From Chlamydiales bacterium (GTDB lineage Bacteria; Chlamydiota; Chlamydiia; Chlamydiales; FEN-1388), in NCBI GenBank assembly GCA_021372185.1, contig JAJFUY010000125.1, positions 1-5,357 on the forward strand: a DNA stretch of 5,357 bases, written 5' to 3'. Numbering within the stretch: position 1 is the first letter of the stretch; each line of letters opens with the position of its first letter. The notes below the pieces were generated by a model that had not been told where the DNA came from, did no database searches, and was given only the letters and a program-made list of their open reading frames with translations. Shown here piece after piece: positions 1 to 5,357 of the stretch. The translations under genes and the position numbers were made by a program.

Positions 1-882
1 GGCGAAGAGTATCATGTAAAAAATATTCTAGAGGTTGTAAATTCAGCAACCTACTCAGATGATGCCAAGGTGCATGCTGCCAGTTTGATGGGGTATGCAA
101 AATACACAACTGACGTAAAAGATATCATAAAGTTTTTAGAAGACGTGCCAGAACAGGACAGGGCTACCACAGTGCAAAACTGTAAGCGCATTCTTGCCCC
201 TATTATTGAATCATCTGCCAACATCAATAGAGCATTTGAAGTGCTTGCATCACAGGTGGCTGAAGAATATTTAAGCCTTGTTGATCTTATGCCTAAAGAC
301 TCTCCCCAATTATTAATGAACTCAGTTAAAGCTGCATTAGACTCAGCACCCCTGCAAAGAAGAAAAGAAGTGAGAGATGTGCTGGCCTCTAAGTTACAAA
401 GTGGTATGCATGTAAATGATTTTGAAAATTATTGCGAAACCATTAAAAGCGATCTGATTTTCAAGAGAGAAATATCGGACACTGCTTCGCAGGAAGAAAA
501 ATATTTAACAAATCTTCTTTGTATGGGTTTGACGGCTGAACAGCAAAAAGACATACAAGAAAGTGTAGTAAATATTCGTTTTGCTCAAAGACTTGAAGTA
601 CTACGTAACACGTTGCTTTTAACTACAGCCGCTGCTACTTTTAATCAAAAGATACTTGTCTTAGCCTCTTTTGCAAACATCTGTAGCAACCCTGTAAACC
701 TCCAAGAGCTTTTAGAAGATTTCCTTCCATTGGTAAACCCAAAGAATATTGATAGCTATCCATCAATTTTGAACAAGTTTGTAACGATGACGCGCGATCA
801 ACGAAAAGACTTCGTGACCGAGTTCTTAGCTAGCCCAAAAGTACCTGAAGTAGTTCTCAAAGATCCTCGTATTCATGTTTAG
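1..882 (+). CDS. Alpha-helical protein of unknown function, C-terminal part (5' end outside window)
   Basis: The frame is open from the first base to TAG at 880-882, giving 293 residues of a longer protein. GTG at 70 is in frame but has no convincing ribosome binding site, and coding-like sequence continues upstream of it, so I treat the gene as truncated by the window edge. I do not recognise the family. The visible part is rich in Leu, Glu, Lys and Ala, reads as consecutive amphipathic helices, and has no membrane segment or catalytic motif. A loose motif, a small or Pro/Thr residue followed by acidic, Gln and basic residues, recurs near visible residues 49 (VPEQDR), 116 (APLQRR), 177 (LTAEQQ) and 263 (MTRDQR), each leading into a helix. 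This hints at a degenerate helical-repeat fold, possibly a protein-interaction scaffold, but that is inference. Its stop overlaps the stop of the convergent hydrolase gene by 4 bases. Confidence 0.85.
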   Translation, partial: GEEYHVKNILEVVNSATYSDDAKVHAASLMGYAKYTTDVKDIIKFLEDVPEQDRATTVQNCKRILAPIIESSANINRAFEVLASQVAEEYLSLVDLMPKDSPQLLMNSVKAALDSAPLQRRKEVRDVLASKLQSGMHVNDFENYCETIKSDLIFKREISDTASQEEKYLTNLLCMGLTAEQQKDIQESVVNIRFAQRLEVLRNTLLLTTAAATFNQKILVLASFANICSNPVNLQELLEDFLPLVNPKNIDSYPSILNKFVTMTRDQRKDFVTEFLASPKVPEVVLKDPRIHV

Positions 883-1421
883 GTCTTTAGCTTGCTTTTG
901 AGGGCCTCTAGGAGTTCGGGGAAGGTTGTTTTGTTACAATCGCCCCCAAAGTGGCCGCCATCAGATTCGTGGTACTCTGTTGCAAGCTTGTCCCGCACCA
1001 TGCGGGCTTCTTCAATAGGTATCCACGGATCGTTTGTTCCTGCAAATTGGATGATCCAGGATTGATTTTTTTTGATGGTCTCCCAGTTCCAAGGAGCGTC
1101 AAAGTAGCCGCTTTGAGTTTCTGCTGGGATATCAAGATCTGTGTAGTATGTGCCAATTAATGCCGAGCCTAAAATTTTATGCGTCTCAGCATAGCGCATG
1201 GCGGCAATAGCCCCTGAGGAGTGCCCTACAATGAATGTATGTTCATCTGGCTGTAGTGAATCTAGAAATGGCAGCCAATAAGAGCTCCGGGCAAGAACAG
1301 CATCCGGAAATTGCTTGGCAATTACCTCAACCCCTAGCTTCTCAAGTTCCACCTTAAGATAGGGAAACCAGTTATCATTTGGCGAACTGCCCCCATTCCC
1401 ATGAATAAAAATTGCTTTCAT
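879..1421 (-). CDS. RBBP9/YdeN-family alpha/beta serine hydrolase
   Basis: This is a 180-residue protein, the usual size for the compact RBBP9/YdeN serine hydrolases. The N-terminus (KAIFIHGNGGSS) is the first beta strand followed by the Gly-rich oxyanion-side loop. The nucleophile elbow is GHSSG, with Ser68. The acid is Asp131 in GTNDPW and the base is His157 in DGGHFG. All three match the family triad in order and spacing, so the enzyme should be active. There is no signal peptide, so it is predicted to be cytoplasmic. Members hydrolyse small esters; the natural substrate is generally unknown and cannot be read here. I chose ATG at 1421 because GGAGG lies 5 bases upstream; an in-frame TTG four codons earlier overlaps that site and is unlikely. 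The gene appears monocistronic, with its own upstream region. It ends in a 4-base tail-to-tail overlap with the plus-strand gene. Confidence 0.9.
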   Translation of the reverse strand: MKAIFIHGNGGSSPNDNWFPYLKVELEKLGVEVIAKQFPDAVLARSSYWLPFLDSLQPDEHTFIVGHSSGAIAAMRYAETHKILGSALIGTYYTDLDIPAETQSGYFDAPWNWETIKKNQSWIIQFAGTNDPWIPIEEARMVRDKLATEYHESDGGHFGGDCNKTTFPELLEALKSKLKT

Positions 1422-1424
1422 ACT

Positions 1425-1431
1425 CCCCTCC
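1425..1431 (-). promoter_or_regulatory. Strong ribosome binding site of the hydrolase gene
   Basis: On the minus strand GGAGGGG stands just before ATG 1421, with 5 bases between GGAGG and the start codon. It is the best Shine-Dalgarno match in the window. It decides the start, because the alternative TTG at 1433-1431 would lie within this site. Confidence 0.75.
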
Positions 1432-1442
1432 AAACATTTTTA

Positions 1443-1500
1443 TTTGCCACAAGTACACGATTAATATTAGCCCATATGGGACATTTACATAAGTGGCAAA
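1443..1500. promoter_or_regulatory. Inverted-repeat cluster in the hydrolase upstream region, candidate operator/promoter
   Basis: Two 8-base arms, TTTGCCAC at 1443-1450 and GTGGCAAA at 1493-1500, form a perfect inverted repeat with 42 bases between them. Inside lies a separate perfect 10-base palindrome, CCCATATGGG, at 1471-1480. On the minus strand TAATAT (1469-1464) could be a -10 box, with the palindrome in the spacer and only a poor -35 upstream. Palindromes in such a place often bind dimeric regulators, but no regulator gene is nearby, so the role is inferred. Confidence 0.35.
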
Positions 1501-1549
1501 CAAAAGTTTTTCATGTGGTTTTAGAGCCTTTCAGGGCGACTGAACAAAG

Positions 1550-1576
1550 CCCACCGTGACCGAAGGGAACGGTGGG
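1550..1576. repeat. Inner hairpin of the left palindrome arm
   Basis: CCCACCGT (1550-1557) and ACGGTGGG (1569-1576) are perfectly complementary over 8 bases around an 11-base loop, so this segment can fold on its own within the left arm. Its mirror copy lies at 1671-1697. Confidence 0.7.
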
Positions 1577-1670
1577 AAAAGGGTGTGAAGAAAATAGAGC
1601 CCGGTTTAGGGCGATTGAATCACGTGATTGAATCGCCCTAAACCGGGCTCCATTTTCTCTTTACCTTGTT

Positions 1671-1697
1671 CCCACCGTTCCCTTCGGTCACGGTGTG
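1671..1697. repeat. Inner hairpin of the right palindrome arm
   Basis: This is the mirror copy of the 1550-1576 hairpin, with CCCACCGT at 1671-1678 and ACGGTGTG at 1690-1697. Seven of eight stem positions pair; the T at 1696 breaks one pair. It differs from the left copy at only that position. Confidence 0.65.
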
Positions 1698-1732
1698 CTT
1701 CGTTCAATCGCCCTGAAGGGCTCTAAAACCGT

Positions 1733-1766
1733 ATAATAAACTTTGATTCAATCGTTTATAATTTTT
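1733..1766 (+). terminator. AT-rich hairpin followed by a T-run, possible weak terminator
   Basis: ATAATAAAC (1733-1741) pairs with GTTTATAAT (1754-1762) at 8 of 9 positions, and five T residues follow at 1762-1766 on the plus strand. The loop contains ATTCAATCG, a short copy of a palindrome module. The stem lacks GC pairs and no plus-strand gene reads into it, so a terminator role is doubtful. On the minus strand it lies just after the unknown gene but lacks a strong T-run there. Confidence 0.25.
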
Positions 1767-1789
1767 CGGCTCCAAATTTTGTTCTTTAT

Positions 1790-2587
1790 TTATGTTTCAT
1801 AGCTTGTGAGGAGGTGTTGGATTGGGGAGTTTTGGTATTTGGATTTGCTGTTGGGGAGGTATTTTAGGGTGGATTCGTACATTTTTCGTATGTTGGCGGC
1901 GTAAGATTTTTTGTTGGGTTGGGCATCTAGGGATGCTTTTAGGTTGGCGATGTCGGTTTTTGAGAATTTTACTTTTCCGGCAGCTAGTTTTGCCAAGGGG
2001 GTTATTTTTTTTATTTCTTCTAAAAAAGTGGCGTCAGCATCATTTCCGCTGGATACCATGAGCTTTGCATCTAGTGAATAGAGTGCTAAACGTTTTGGAG
2101 GCTGAGGCATCTCTTTTGCTAATGCCTTTTTAAGTTGGGAGGCATCTTCTAGGCTTATCATGACATATCGTGTACTAGTTCCAGTTCCAATGGCTAGTAA
2201 ACAGCTCTCAGGCAGGCGGTGAAGAGCGTGCTTATTGGTTCCAATCTTGTAGTTATTGATAAATAAGTTGGGTGAATATTCAAGTTTTGCTGGCAGCTTT
2301 ACGCCTCGTGGCAGTACGCGGGCTATGGCGTCAAAGTTTTTGCTAAAGTAGTCGTTAGTATCTTTTGGTGCGGTACTATCTGCTAACAGCATACGTAAGG
2401 GCTTTTCTAGCACCTCTCGCATACGCTGCTGGCCGGCAGCCCAGTTTTTATCTTTGATACTTTCCGCCATATTGGTAGTAAAATACTCAAAGACATCATT
2501 GGCAGTGGGCATGTCTTTGCCCATATCAAGTCGCACTTCATCAGATAGGCCAATGATAATATTTTGGCCGGCTAAAATTTGACGCAT
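1790..2587 (-). CDS. Unknown protein, downstream piece of a probably frameshifted gene
   Basis: The frame is open from a GTG at 2650, and its first ATG is at 2587 (265 residues, starting MRQILAGQN). Neither start has a ribosome binding site. The codons before 2587 in this frame are Arg-rich and unlike the rest, which suggests that this is the continuation of the upstream frame rather than an independent gene. It overlaps the upstream piece by 16 bases. I do not recognise the family. There is no signal peptide, membrane segment or recognisable catalytic motif. The protein is Lys-rich with a mixed helix and strand pattern. Counting from ATG 2587, a stretch at about residues 173-185 (DAKLMVSSGNDAD) closely resembles one in the upstream piece, pointing to an internal duplication within one ancestral protein. 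Reading across one restored A would join the pieces into about 472 residues. A separate coupled gene remains possible. Confidence 0.6.
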   Translation of the reverse strand: MRQILAGQNIIIGLSDEVRLDMGKDMPTANDVFEYFTTNMAESIKDKNWAAGQQRMREVLEKPLRMLLADSTAPKDTNDYFSKNFDAIARVLPRGVKLPAKLEYSPNLFINNYKIGTNKHALHRLPESCLLAIGTGTSTRYVMISLEDASQLKKALAKEMPQPPKRLALYSLDAKLMVSSGNDADATFLEEIKKITPLAKLAAGKVKFSKTDIANLKASLDAQPNKKSYAANIRKMYESTLKYLPNSKSKYQNSPIQHLLTSYET

Positions 2588-3207
2588 GCGGAATTTTGGA
2601 TTGTATCTGATGGCTGTTGTTCTAAAAATTCTTTTACTAAAGCTTCGCACTCTTCCATAGAAATATCAGCATTATTTCCACCTAAAACAGCCAAACAGGC
2701 ATCAAATTTGCTGTGAGCGTTTTGAACCTCTACAGGCTCTTCTGGATCTGGCTGGAGAGTAGTGCTTACTTTTTGCACGCGTTTAGCAATATCTCCAAAG
2801 GGTAATCGGATATCTATATGAGGAGTATTTGAACTTTCGGTTTGGGTATGTTGCAGCTGAATAAGGGCATTTGCAACTTGATTGAGGCTTCTTTTTTGTT
2901 CATCTGTTGGGGCATTTGCTGCTTTTGTTGCCTGTTGAAAAATCAATTGGGCTTTTGCTAAATTTTTGGCTGAATCTAAAGGCCCTTTTAGCCCCACATA
3001 TTTGCATAACTTATCAGTAAGAGAATAGATGACTCCCCTAAAGCTTTTTTTATCGACAAACTCTAACCCCTGAGGCTTATTCACTAAAAATAATGACTGA
3101 ATTTTGACGTCATTGGGCCTACCCATTTTATCATGCGTTTGTGCGTCATAACTCTTAAAGAGATTTAAACCCTGCCGTAGCGCATCATCCGGTGTAAGTT
3201 CAGCCAT
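2572..3207 (-). CDS. Unknown protein, upstream piece of a probably frameshifted gene
   Basis: This frame encodes 211 residues from ATG 3207, with a weak AGAG eight bases upstream; TTG directly before the ATG is an alternative start. The N-terminus (MAELTPDDALRQG) is hydrophilic, so there is no signal peptide. The protein is predicted helical and Gln/Lys-rich up to about residue 125, followed by a Pro/Glu-rich linker around 152-162. Residues 169-181 (DACLAVLGGNNAD) resemble a stretch in the downstream piece. The last few residues, NSACVKF, read like out-of-frame sequence. Adding one A to the A-run at 2594-2597 would instead give DTIQKFRMRQ and continue into the downstream frame. The family is unknown to me, and no function can be assigned. 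The gene is divergent from the carboxypeptidase across a 104-bp gap. Confidence 0.65.
   Translation of the reverse strand: MAELTPDDALRQGLNLFKSYDAQTHDKMGRPNDVKIQSLFLVNKPQGLEFVDKKSFRGVIYSLTDKLCKYVGLKGPLDSAKNLAKAQLIFQQATKAANAPTDEQKRSLNQVANALIQLQHTQTESSNTPHIDIRLPFGDIAKRVQKVSTTLQPDPEEPVEVQNAHSKFDACLAVLGGNNADISMEECEALVKEFLEQQPSDTIQNSACVKF
2594..2597 (-). other. Probable frameshift site in an A-run
   Basis: On the minus strand the run CCAAAATTCC marks where plausible coding passes from the upstream to the downstream frame. A fifth A would join them (codons CAA AAA TTC CGC ATG). No canonical slippery heptamer for programmed -1 shifting is present, so a deletion mutation or a sequencing error is more likely. 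Confidence 0.5.
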
Positions 3208-3311
3208 CAAAAACTCTAATTTTTTGTGTTACTTGGCATATAGCAAAAGGCTGTCATTAAAATCATCTATTCTTGACTCTGGGATCGACTTTAGGGTAGT
3301 ATCCAGGCAGT
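3208..3311. promoter_or_regulatory. Divergent intergenic region with candidate promoters
   Basis: These 104 bases must hold promoters for both the unknown minus-strand gene and the plus-strand peptidase pair. On the plus strand TTGGCA (3233-3238) and TAAAAT (3258-3263) are 19 bases apart; a second option is TTGACT (3273-3278) and TAGTAT (3297-3302) with an 18-base spacer, which would leave almost no leader. On the minus strand TGCTATATG (3245-3237) resembles an extended -10. If used, the promoters would overlap back to back. All are weak consensus matches. Confidence 0.35.
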
Positions 3312-4007
3312 ATGAAAAATATCATCGTTTATCTCTTTAGCTTACTTGTGATGCTGCCGGCATATTCTGGTGAAATTGCCTACACGCATCTTTTGGGCAA
3401 ATTTGACCCTAAGACTGATAGTTTATTTGTGGTGGTGCCAGAAAGCTATTCTGGAAAAGCTGATACGCAGTATCTTAGAAAAGAAGCGATGGATGCGTTT
3501 ATCAAGATGGCAACGGCCGCCAAAAAAGATGGCATCACGCTTAAAATTGTATCGGCAACAAGAACCTTTTATGCCCAGAAAGCCATATGGGAAGCCAAAT
3601 GGAACCGCGGGGCTGACACCCACAAAAAGCTGCATGAGCGCGCACGTCATATCTTGCGATATAGTTCTATGCCCGGAACATCGCGGCATCACTGGGGCAC
3701 AGATGTTGATATCAACAGCGTAGAAAGTGACTATTTTGCCAGTGGCAAGGGTAAAAAAGAGTATGAGTGGTTAGTAACTCATGCGAAAACTTATGGATTT
3801 TTTCAACCCTATACTCCCAAAGGCCTAAATCGCCCAGAGGGGTATGAAGAAGAAGAGTGGCACTGGAGTTATGCTCCCCTTTCAGATCAGTTTATGCGTG
3901 AATATGCTAGCCGTATTGGCTATGAAGACATAGATGGCTTTCGCGGGTCAGAAATGGCCAAACCCCTCAAGGTTATCACAAACTATGTGCTCGGCATCCA
4001 AAAGTAG
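3312..4007 (+). CDS. Exported M15 (VanY-type) zinc D-alanyl-D-alanine carboxypeptidase
   Basis: The product has 231 residues and should remove the terminal D-Ala from peptidoglycan stem peptides outside the cytoplasmic membrane. Residues 1 to about 20 form a signal peptide with a Lys start, a hydrophobic core and a small-residue end (PAYSGE); there is no lipobox. The VanY/M15 signature follows. SATRT at 81-85 supplies the conserved substrate-side Arg84. SRHHWGTDVD at 124-133 fits SxHxxGxxxD, with zinc ligands His126 and Asp133. EWHW at 182-185 supplies catalytic Glu182 and zinc ligand His184. All key residues are present, so the enzyme should be active. The length is normal for a stand-alone M15 peptidase, and no wall-binding domain is seen. 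ATG 3312 is preceded by only a weak AGG at 3305-3307. The amidohydrolase start overlaps its end by 23 bases. Whether it acts in recycling, wall editing or on foreign peptidoglycan cannot be told. Confidence 0.92.
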   Translation: MKNIIVYLFSLLVMLPAYSGEIAYTHLLGKFDPKTDSLFVVVPESYSGKADTQYLRKEAMDAFIKMATAAKKDGITLKIVSATRTFYAQKAIWEAKWNRGADTHKKLHERARHILRYSSMPGTSRHHWGTDVDINSVESDYFASGKGKKEYEWLVTHAKTYGFFQPYTPKGLNRPEGYEEEEWHWSYAPLSDQFMREYASRIGYEDIDGFRGSEMAKPLKVITNYVLGIQK

Positions 4008-5357
4008 CCTTATCCTCAAAAATTGCACGCTCATAACGATGTGCGATACAATCCCAACAGCCTCTGCCTGTATTATTGAAGATACCAAGATTCTCTGGGT
4101 GGGAGATGAGGCCGATCTTCCGGCTATTGATGCTGAAGTGGTTGATCTGCAAGGCGCCTATGTCTACCCTGGGTTTATAGATACTCATGCGCATATCTTT
4201 TATGAAGGCCATACGAAGATGCATCAGCTTACGCTCTCTTCTCAGCAAACAAAAGAAGAGATCATTAGCCTTGTAGCGGCAACGGTGGCAATGAGAGAGC
4301 CTGGAGAATGGATTGTAGGCTTTGGCTGGGAAGAACATGCATGGGAAGATCAGCGCTTTCCCACCCTCCATGATTTAGATAGCATCTCGCCTAATAATCC
4401 TGTTTTTTTACGGCGTGTCGATGCTCATGCCGCTTGGGTAAATAGTGCAGCCTTAAAAGTGGGATCCATAACACGTGATACAATAGATCCCGAAGGCGGC
4501 AAAATCTATCGCGATAGCCAGGGCGATCCTACAGGAATACTGCTTGATAATGCTCTGAAAAGACTCTATGCATGTATCCCAAAGTCAACAGACGTTCCGG
4601 GCATCATTAAGTCCGTACTTACCAAGTGTCTGACAAAGGGTATTACCTCAATTCATGATGCCAGGCTTGATAAAGAGCAAGTAGAGGCCTGTCTTTTGCT
4701 AAACTCTCATAATGACCTTCCTATACGGGTGTATGGCATGGTTGGCATTCCCTCTGATATCGGACAAGAGTTTTTGCAAAAAGGCCCGCAGCATTATGGT
4801 CCATTTTTTGAAGTACGCTGCATAAAGCTATTTGTGGATGGTGCTATGGGCTCTCGAGGCGCAAGTCTCTTTGAGCCATATGATGACTCACCTGATGAAT
4901 CTGGTCTCTTATTGTGGAGTGAAAAGGAATTTCAGGCTCTTTTAGAAGTAATCAAAGATCGCGGCTTTCAGGTAGCCTGTCACGCTATTGGCGACAAGGC
5001 AAACCACATGGTGCTTAACGGCTATGAAAAGGTGAAGCTTTTGCGCCCACGTATAGAGCACGCCCAGCTTCTTGTGCAAAGTGATATAGCAAGATTTAAG
5101 GAAATTGGGGTGATTGCTGCCATGCAGCCCTTACATCTGCCAGCAGATATGCCATGGCTAGATAAAAGGCTTGGCCAAAAAAGAGCGACGGCCGGTGCCT
5201 ATGTCTGGAAGTCATTACTAGATGCAGGATGCAAGATTGTAGGCGGATCTGATGCCCCAATAGTTGACATCAATCCCCTCCTAGGTATGTATGCGGCCGT
5301 CACGCGCCAAGACCTATCCGGCAACCCATCAACTGGCTGGAATCCAGAACAGCGCCT
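3985..5357 (+). CDS. YtcJ-like amidohydrolase (Amidohydrolase 3 family), 3' end outside window
   Basis: The frame runs from ATG 3985 to the window edge: 457 codons plus two bases, without a stop. YtcJ-like proteins are usually about 530-550 residues, so roughly 80 are missing. The N-terminus (LILKNCTLITM, then EDTKILWVGDE) is the typical small beta domain. Metal-centre motifs follow in family order: PGFIDTHAH with His68 and His70; RRVDAHAAWVNSAAL at 143-157; GITSIHDA at 219-226; IKLFVDGAMGS at 280-290; CHAIGD with His333; IEHAQ with His359; GGSDAP with Asp423. All expected ligands appear intact. The enzyme should be a cytoplasmic metal-dependent hydrolase of a C-N or similar bond; substrates in this family vary and cannot be inferred. 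The start inside the peptidase gene is supported by the N-terminal fold. AAGG at 3969-3972 is rather distant, so translational coupling is likely. Confidence 0.92.
   Translation, partial: MCSASKSSLILKNCTLITMCDTIPTASACIIEDTKILWVGDEADLPAIDAEVVDLQGAYVYPGFIDTHAHIFYEGHTKMHQLTLSSQQTKEEIISLVAATVAMREPGEWIVGFGWEEHAWEDQRFPTLHDLDSISPNNPVFLRRVDAHAAWVNSAALKVGSITRDTIDPEGGKIYRDSQGDPTGILLDNALKRLYACIPKSTDVPGIIKSVLTKCLTKGITSIHDARLDKEQVEACLLLNSHNDLPIRVYGMVGIPSDIGQEFLQKGPQHYGPFFEVRCIKLFVDGAMGSRGASLFEPYDDSPDESGLLLWSEKEFQALLEVIKDRGFQVACHAIGDKANHMVLNGYEKVKLLRPRIEHAQLLVQSDIARFKEIGVIAAMQPLHLPADMPWLDKRLGQKRATAGAYVWKSLLDAGCKIVGGSDAPIVDINPLLGMYAAVTRQDLSGNPSTGWNPEQR

Larger units (their letters stand above)
1517..1730. 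repeat. Long spacerless compound palindrome, 214 bp
   Basis: The sequence is symmetric about the point between 1623 and 1624, in the centre of CACGTG. Comparing each base of 1517-1623 with the complement of its mirror position (coordinates summing to 3247) gives 95 matches in 107 with no insertion or deletion. The mismatch pairs start at 1529, 1540, 1546, 1551, 1579, 1581, 1585, 1586, 1587, 1588, 1596 and 1617, so seven of the twelve fall in 1579-1596. The ends are GGTTTTAGAG and CTCTAAAACC. Each arm contains two related modules, AGAGCCTTTCAGGGCGACTG (1523-1542) and AGAGCCCGGTTTAGGGCGAT (1596-1615), separated by a smaller hairpin. No open reading frame in it looks real. It may be a dispersed palindromic element or MITE, or a bidirectional terminator-like structure; no target-site duplication is clear. 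Confidence 0.9.
1422..1789. other. Gene-free interval (368 bp) dominated by palindromic DNA
   Basis: I see no coding sequence with a credible start and composition in this interval. From left to right it contains the hydrolase leader and putative operator (to about 1500), the 214-bp palindrome (1517-1730), an AT-rich hairpin (1733-1762), and a short AT-rich stretch ending at the stop of the unknown minus-strand gene. Both flanking genes are on the minus strand, so transcripts of the unknown gene would run through the palindrome towards the hydrolase unless they are stopped. Confidence 0.75.

Noticed and set aside
951..1160. Plus-strand frame antisense to the hydrolase gene, and a second minus-strand frame at 908-1156
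   Set aside because: Both lie wholly within the hydrolase, which has a full catalytic triad; neither has a ribosome binding site or recognisable content.
1419..1433. TTG at 1433 as the hydrolase start
   Set aside because: It sits inside the GGAGGGG ribosome binding site that serves ATG 1421.
1517..1730. CRISPR array or tandem direct-repeat array
   Set aside because: The copies are mostly inverted, irregularly spaced and only four or five in number; there are no unique spacers of equal length.
1505..1740. Target-site duplication around the palindrome, which would prove transposition
   Set aside because: The flanks (TTCATGT on the left, GTATAAT on the right) share no more than the dinucleotide GT. 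That is too short to mean anything, and there is no TA duplication of the kind typical for IS630-type MITEs.
1822..2061. Plus-strand frame with a Trp/Phe/Gly-rich, membrane-like translation
   Set aside because: It is the antisense of Lys- and Asn-rich codons in the unknown minus-strand gene, which naturally reads as hydrophobic; there is no start signal.
2590..2600. Programmed -1 ribosomal frameshifting between the two unknown frames
   Set aside because: The zero-frame codons ATC CAA AAT TCC do not form an X XXY YYZ heptamer, and I see no clear pseudoknot or strong stem directly downstream. A mutation is simpler.
3370..3723. Frames overlapping the carboxypeptidase gene on both strands (3370-3723 plus, 3423-3692 minus), and a minus-strand frame over the amidohydrolase start (3976-4371)
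   Set aside because: They overlap genes with clear catalytic motifs and lack family features or ribosome binding sites.

Overview
The window looks like a chromosomal segment from a bacterium of moderately low GC content. It has two plus-strand blocks at the edges and a minus-strand block in the middle. The gene content (a helical protein of unknown function, a small serine hydrolase, a two-piece unknown gene, a zinc D,D-peptidase and an amidohydrolase) does not fix the taxon. The uncharacterised lineage-specific proteins and the palindromic repeat would fit a host-associated Gram-negative, but that is inference and weak.

Layout. At 1-882 (+) lies the 3' part of a gene for an all-helical protein that I cannot name. 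It converges, with a 4-base stop overlap, on 879-1421 (-), an RBBP9/YdeN-type alpha/beta hydrolase with an intact Ser-Asp-His triad and a strong ribosome binding site. From 1422 to 1789 there is no gene. This stretch holds a small inverted-repeat cluster that could be the hydrolase control region, then a 214-bp palindrome with no spacer (1517-1730, arms matching at 95 of 107 positions), then a small AT-rich hairpin. At 1790-3207 (-) two overlapping reading frames most likely represent one gene of about 472 codons, broken by loss of one A in an A-run near 2594-2597. A sequence motif repeated in both halves supports their unity.

A 104-bp gap (3208-3311) separates this gene from a divergent plus-strand pair: a secreted M15/VanY-type D-Ala-D-Ala carboxypeptidase (3312-4007), and a YtcJ-like amidohydrolase (from 3985, running off the right edge) whose start overlaps the peptidase end by 23 bases. 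These two are probably one transcription unit. The peptidase would trim peptidoglycan stem peptides outside the cytoplasmic membrane. The amidohydrolase is predicted to be cytoplasmic, with unknown substrate.

The parts most worth a second look are the long compound palindrome, the frameshifted and internally duplicated unknown gene, and the inverted-repeat architecture in front of the hydrolase. I do not see a convincing new multi-gene system.
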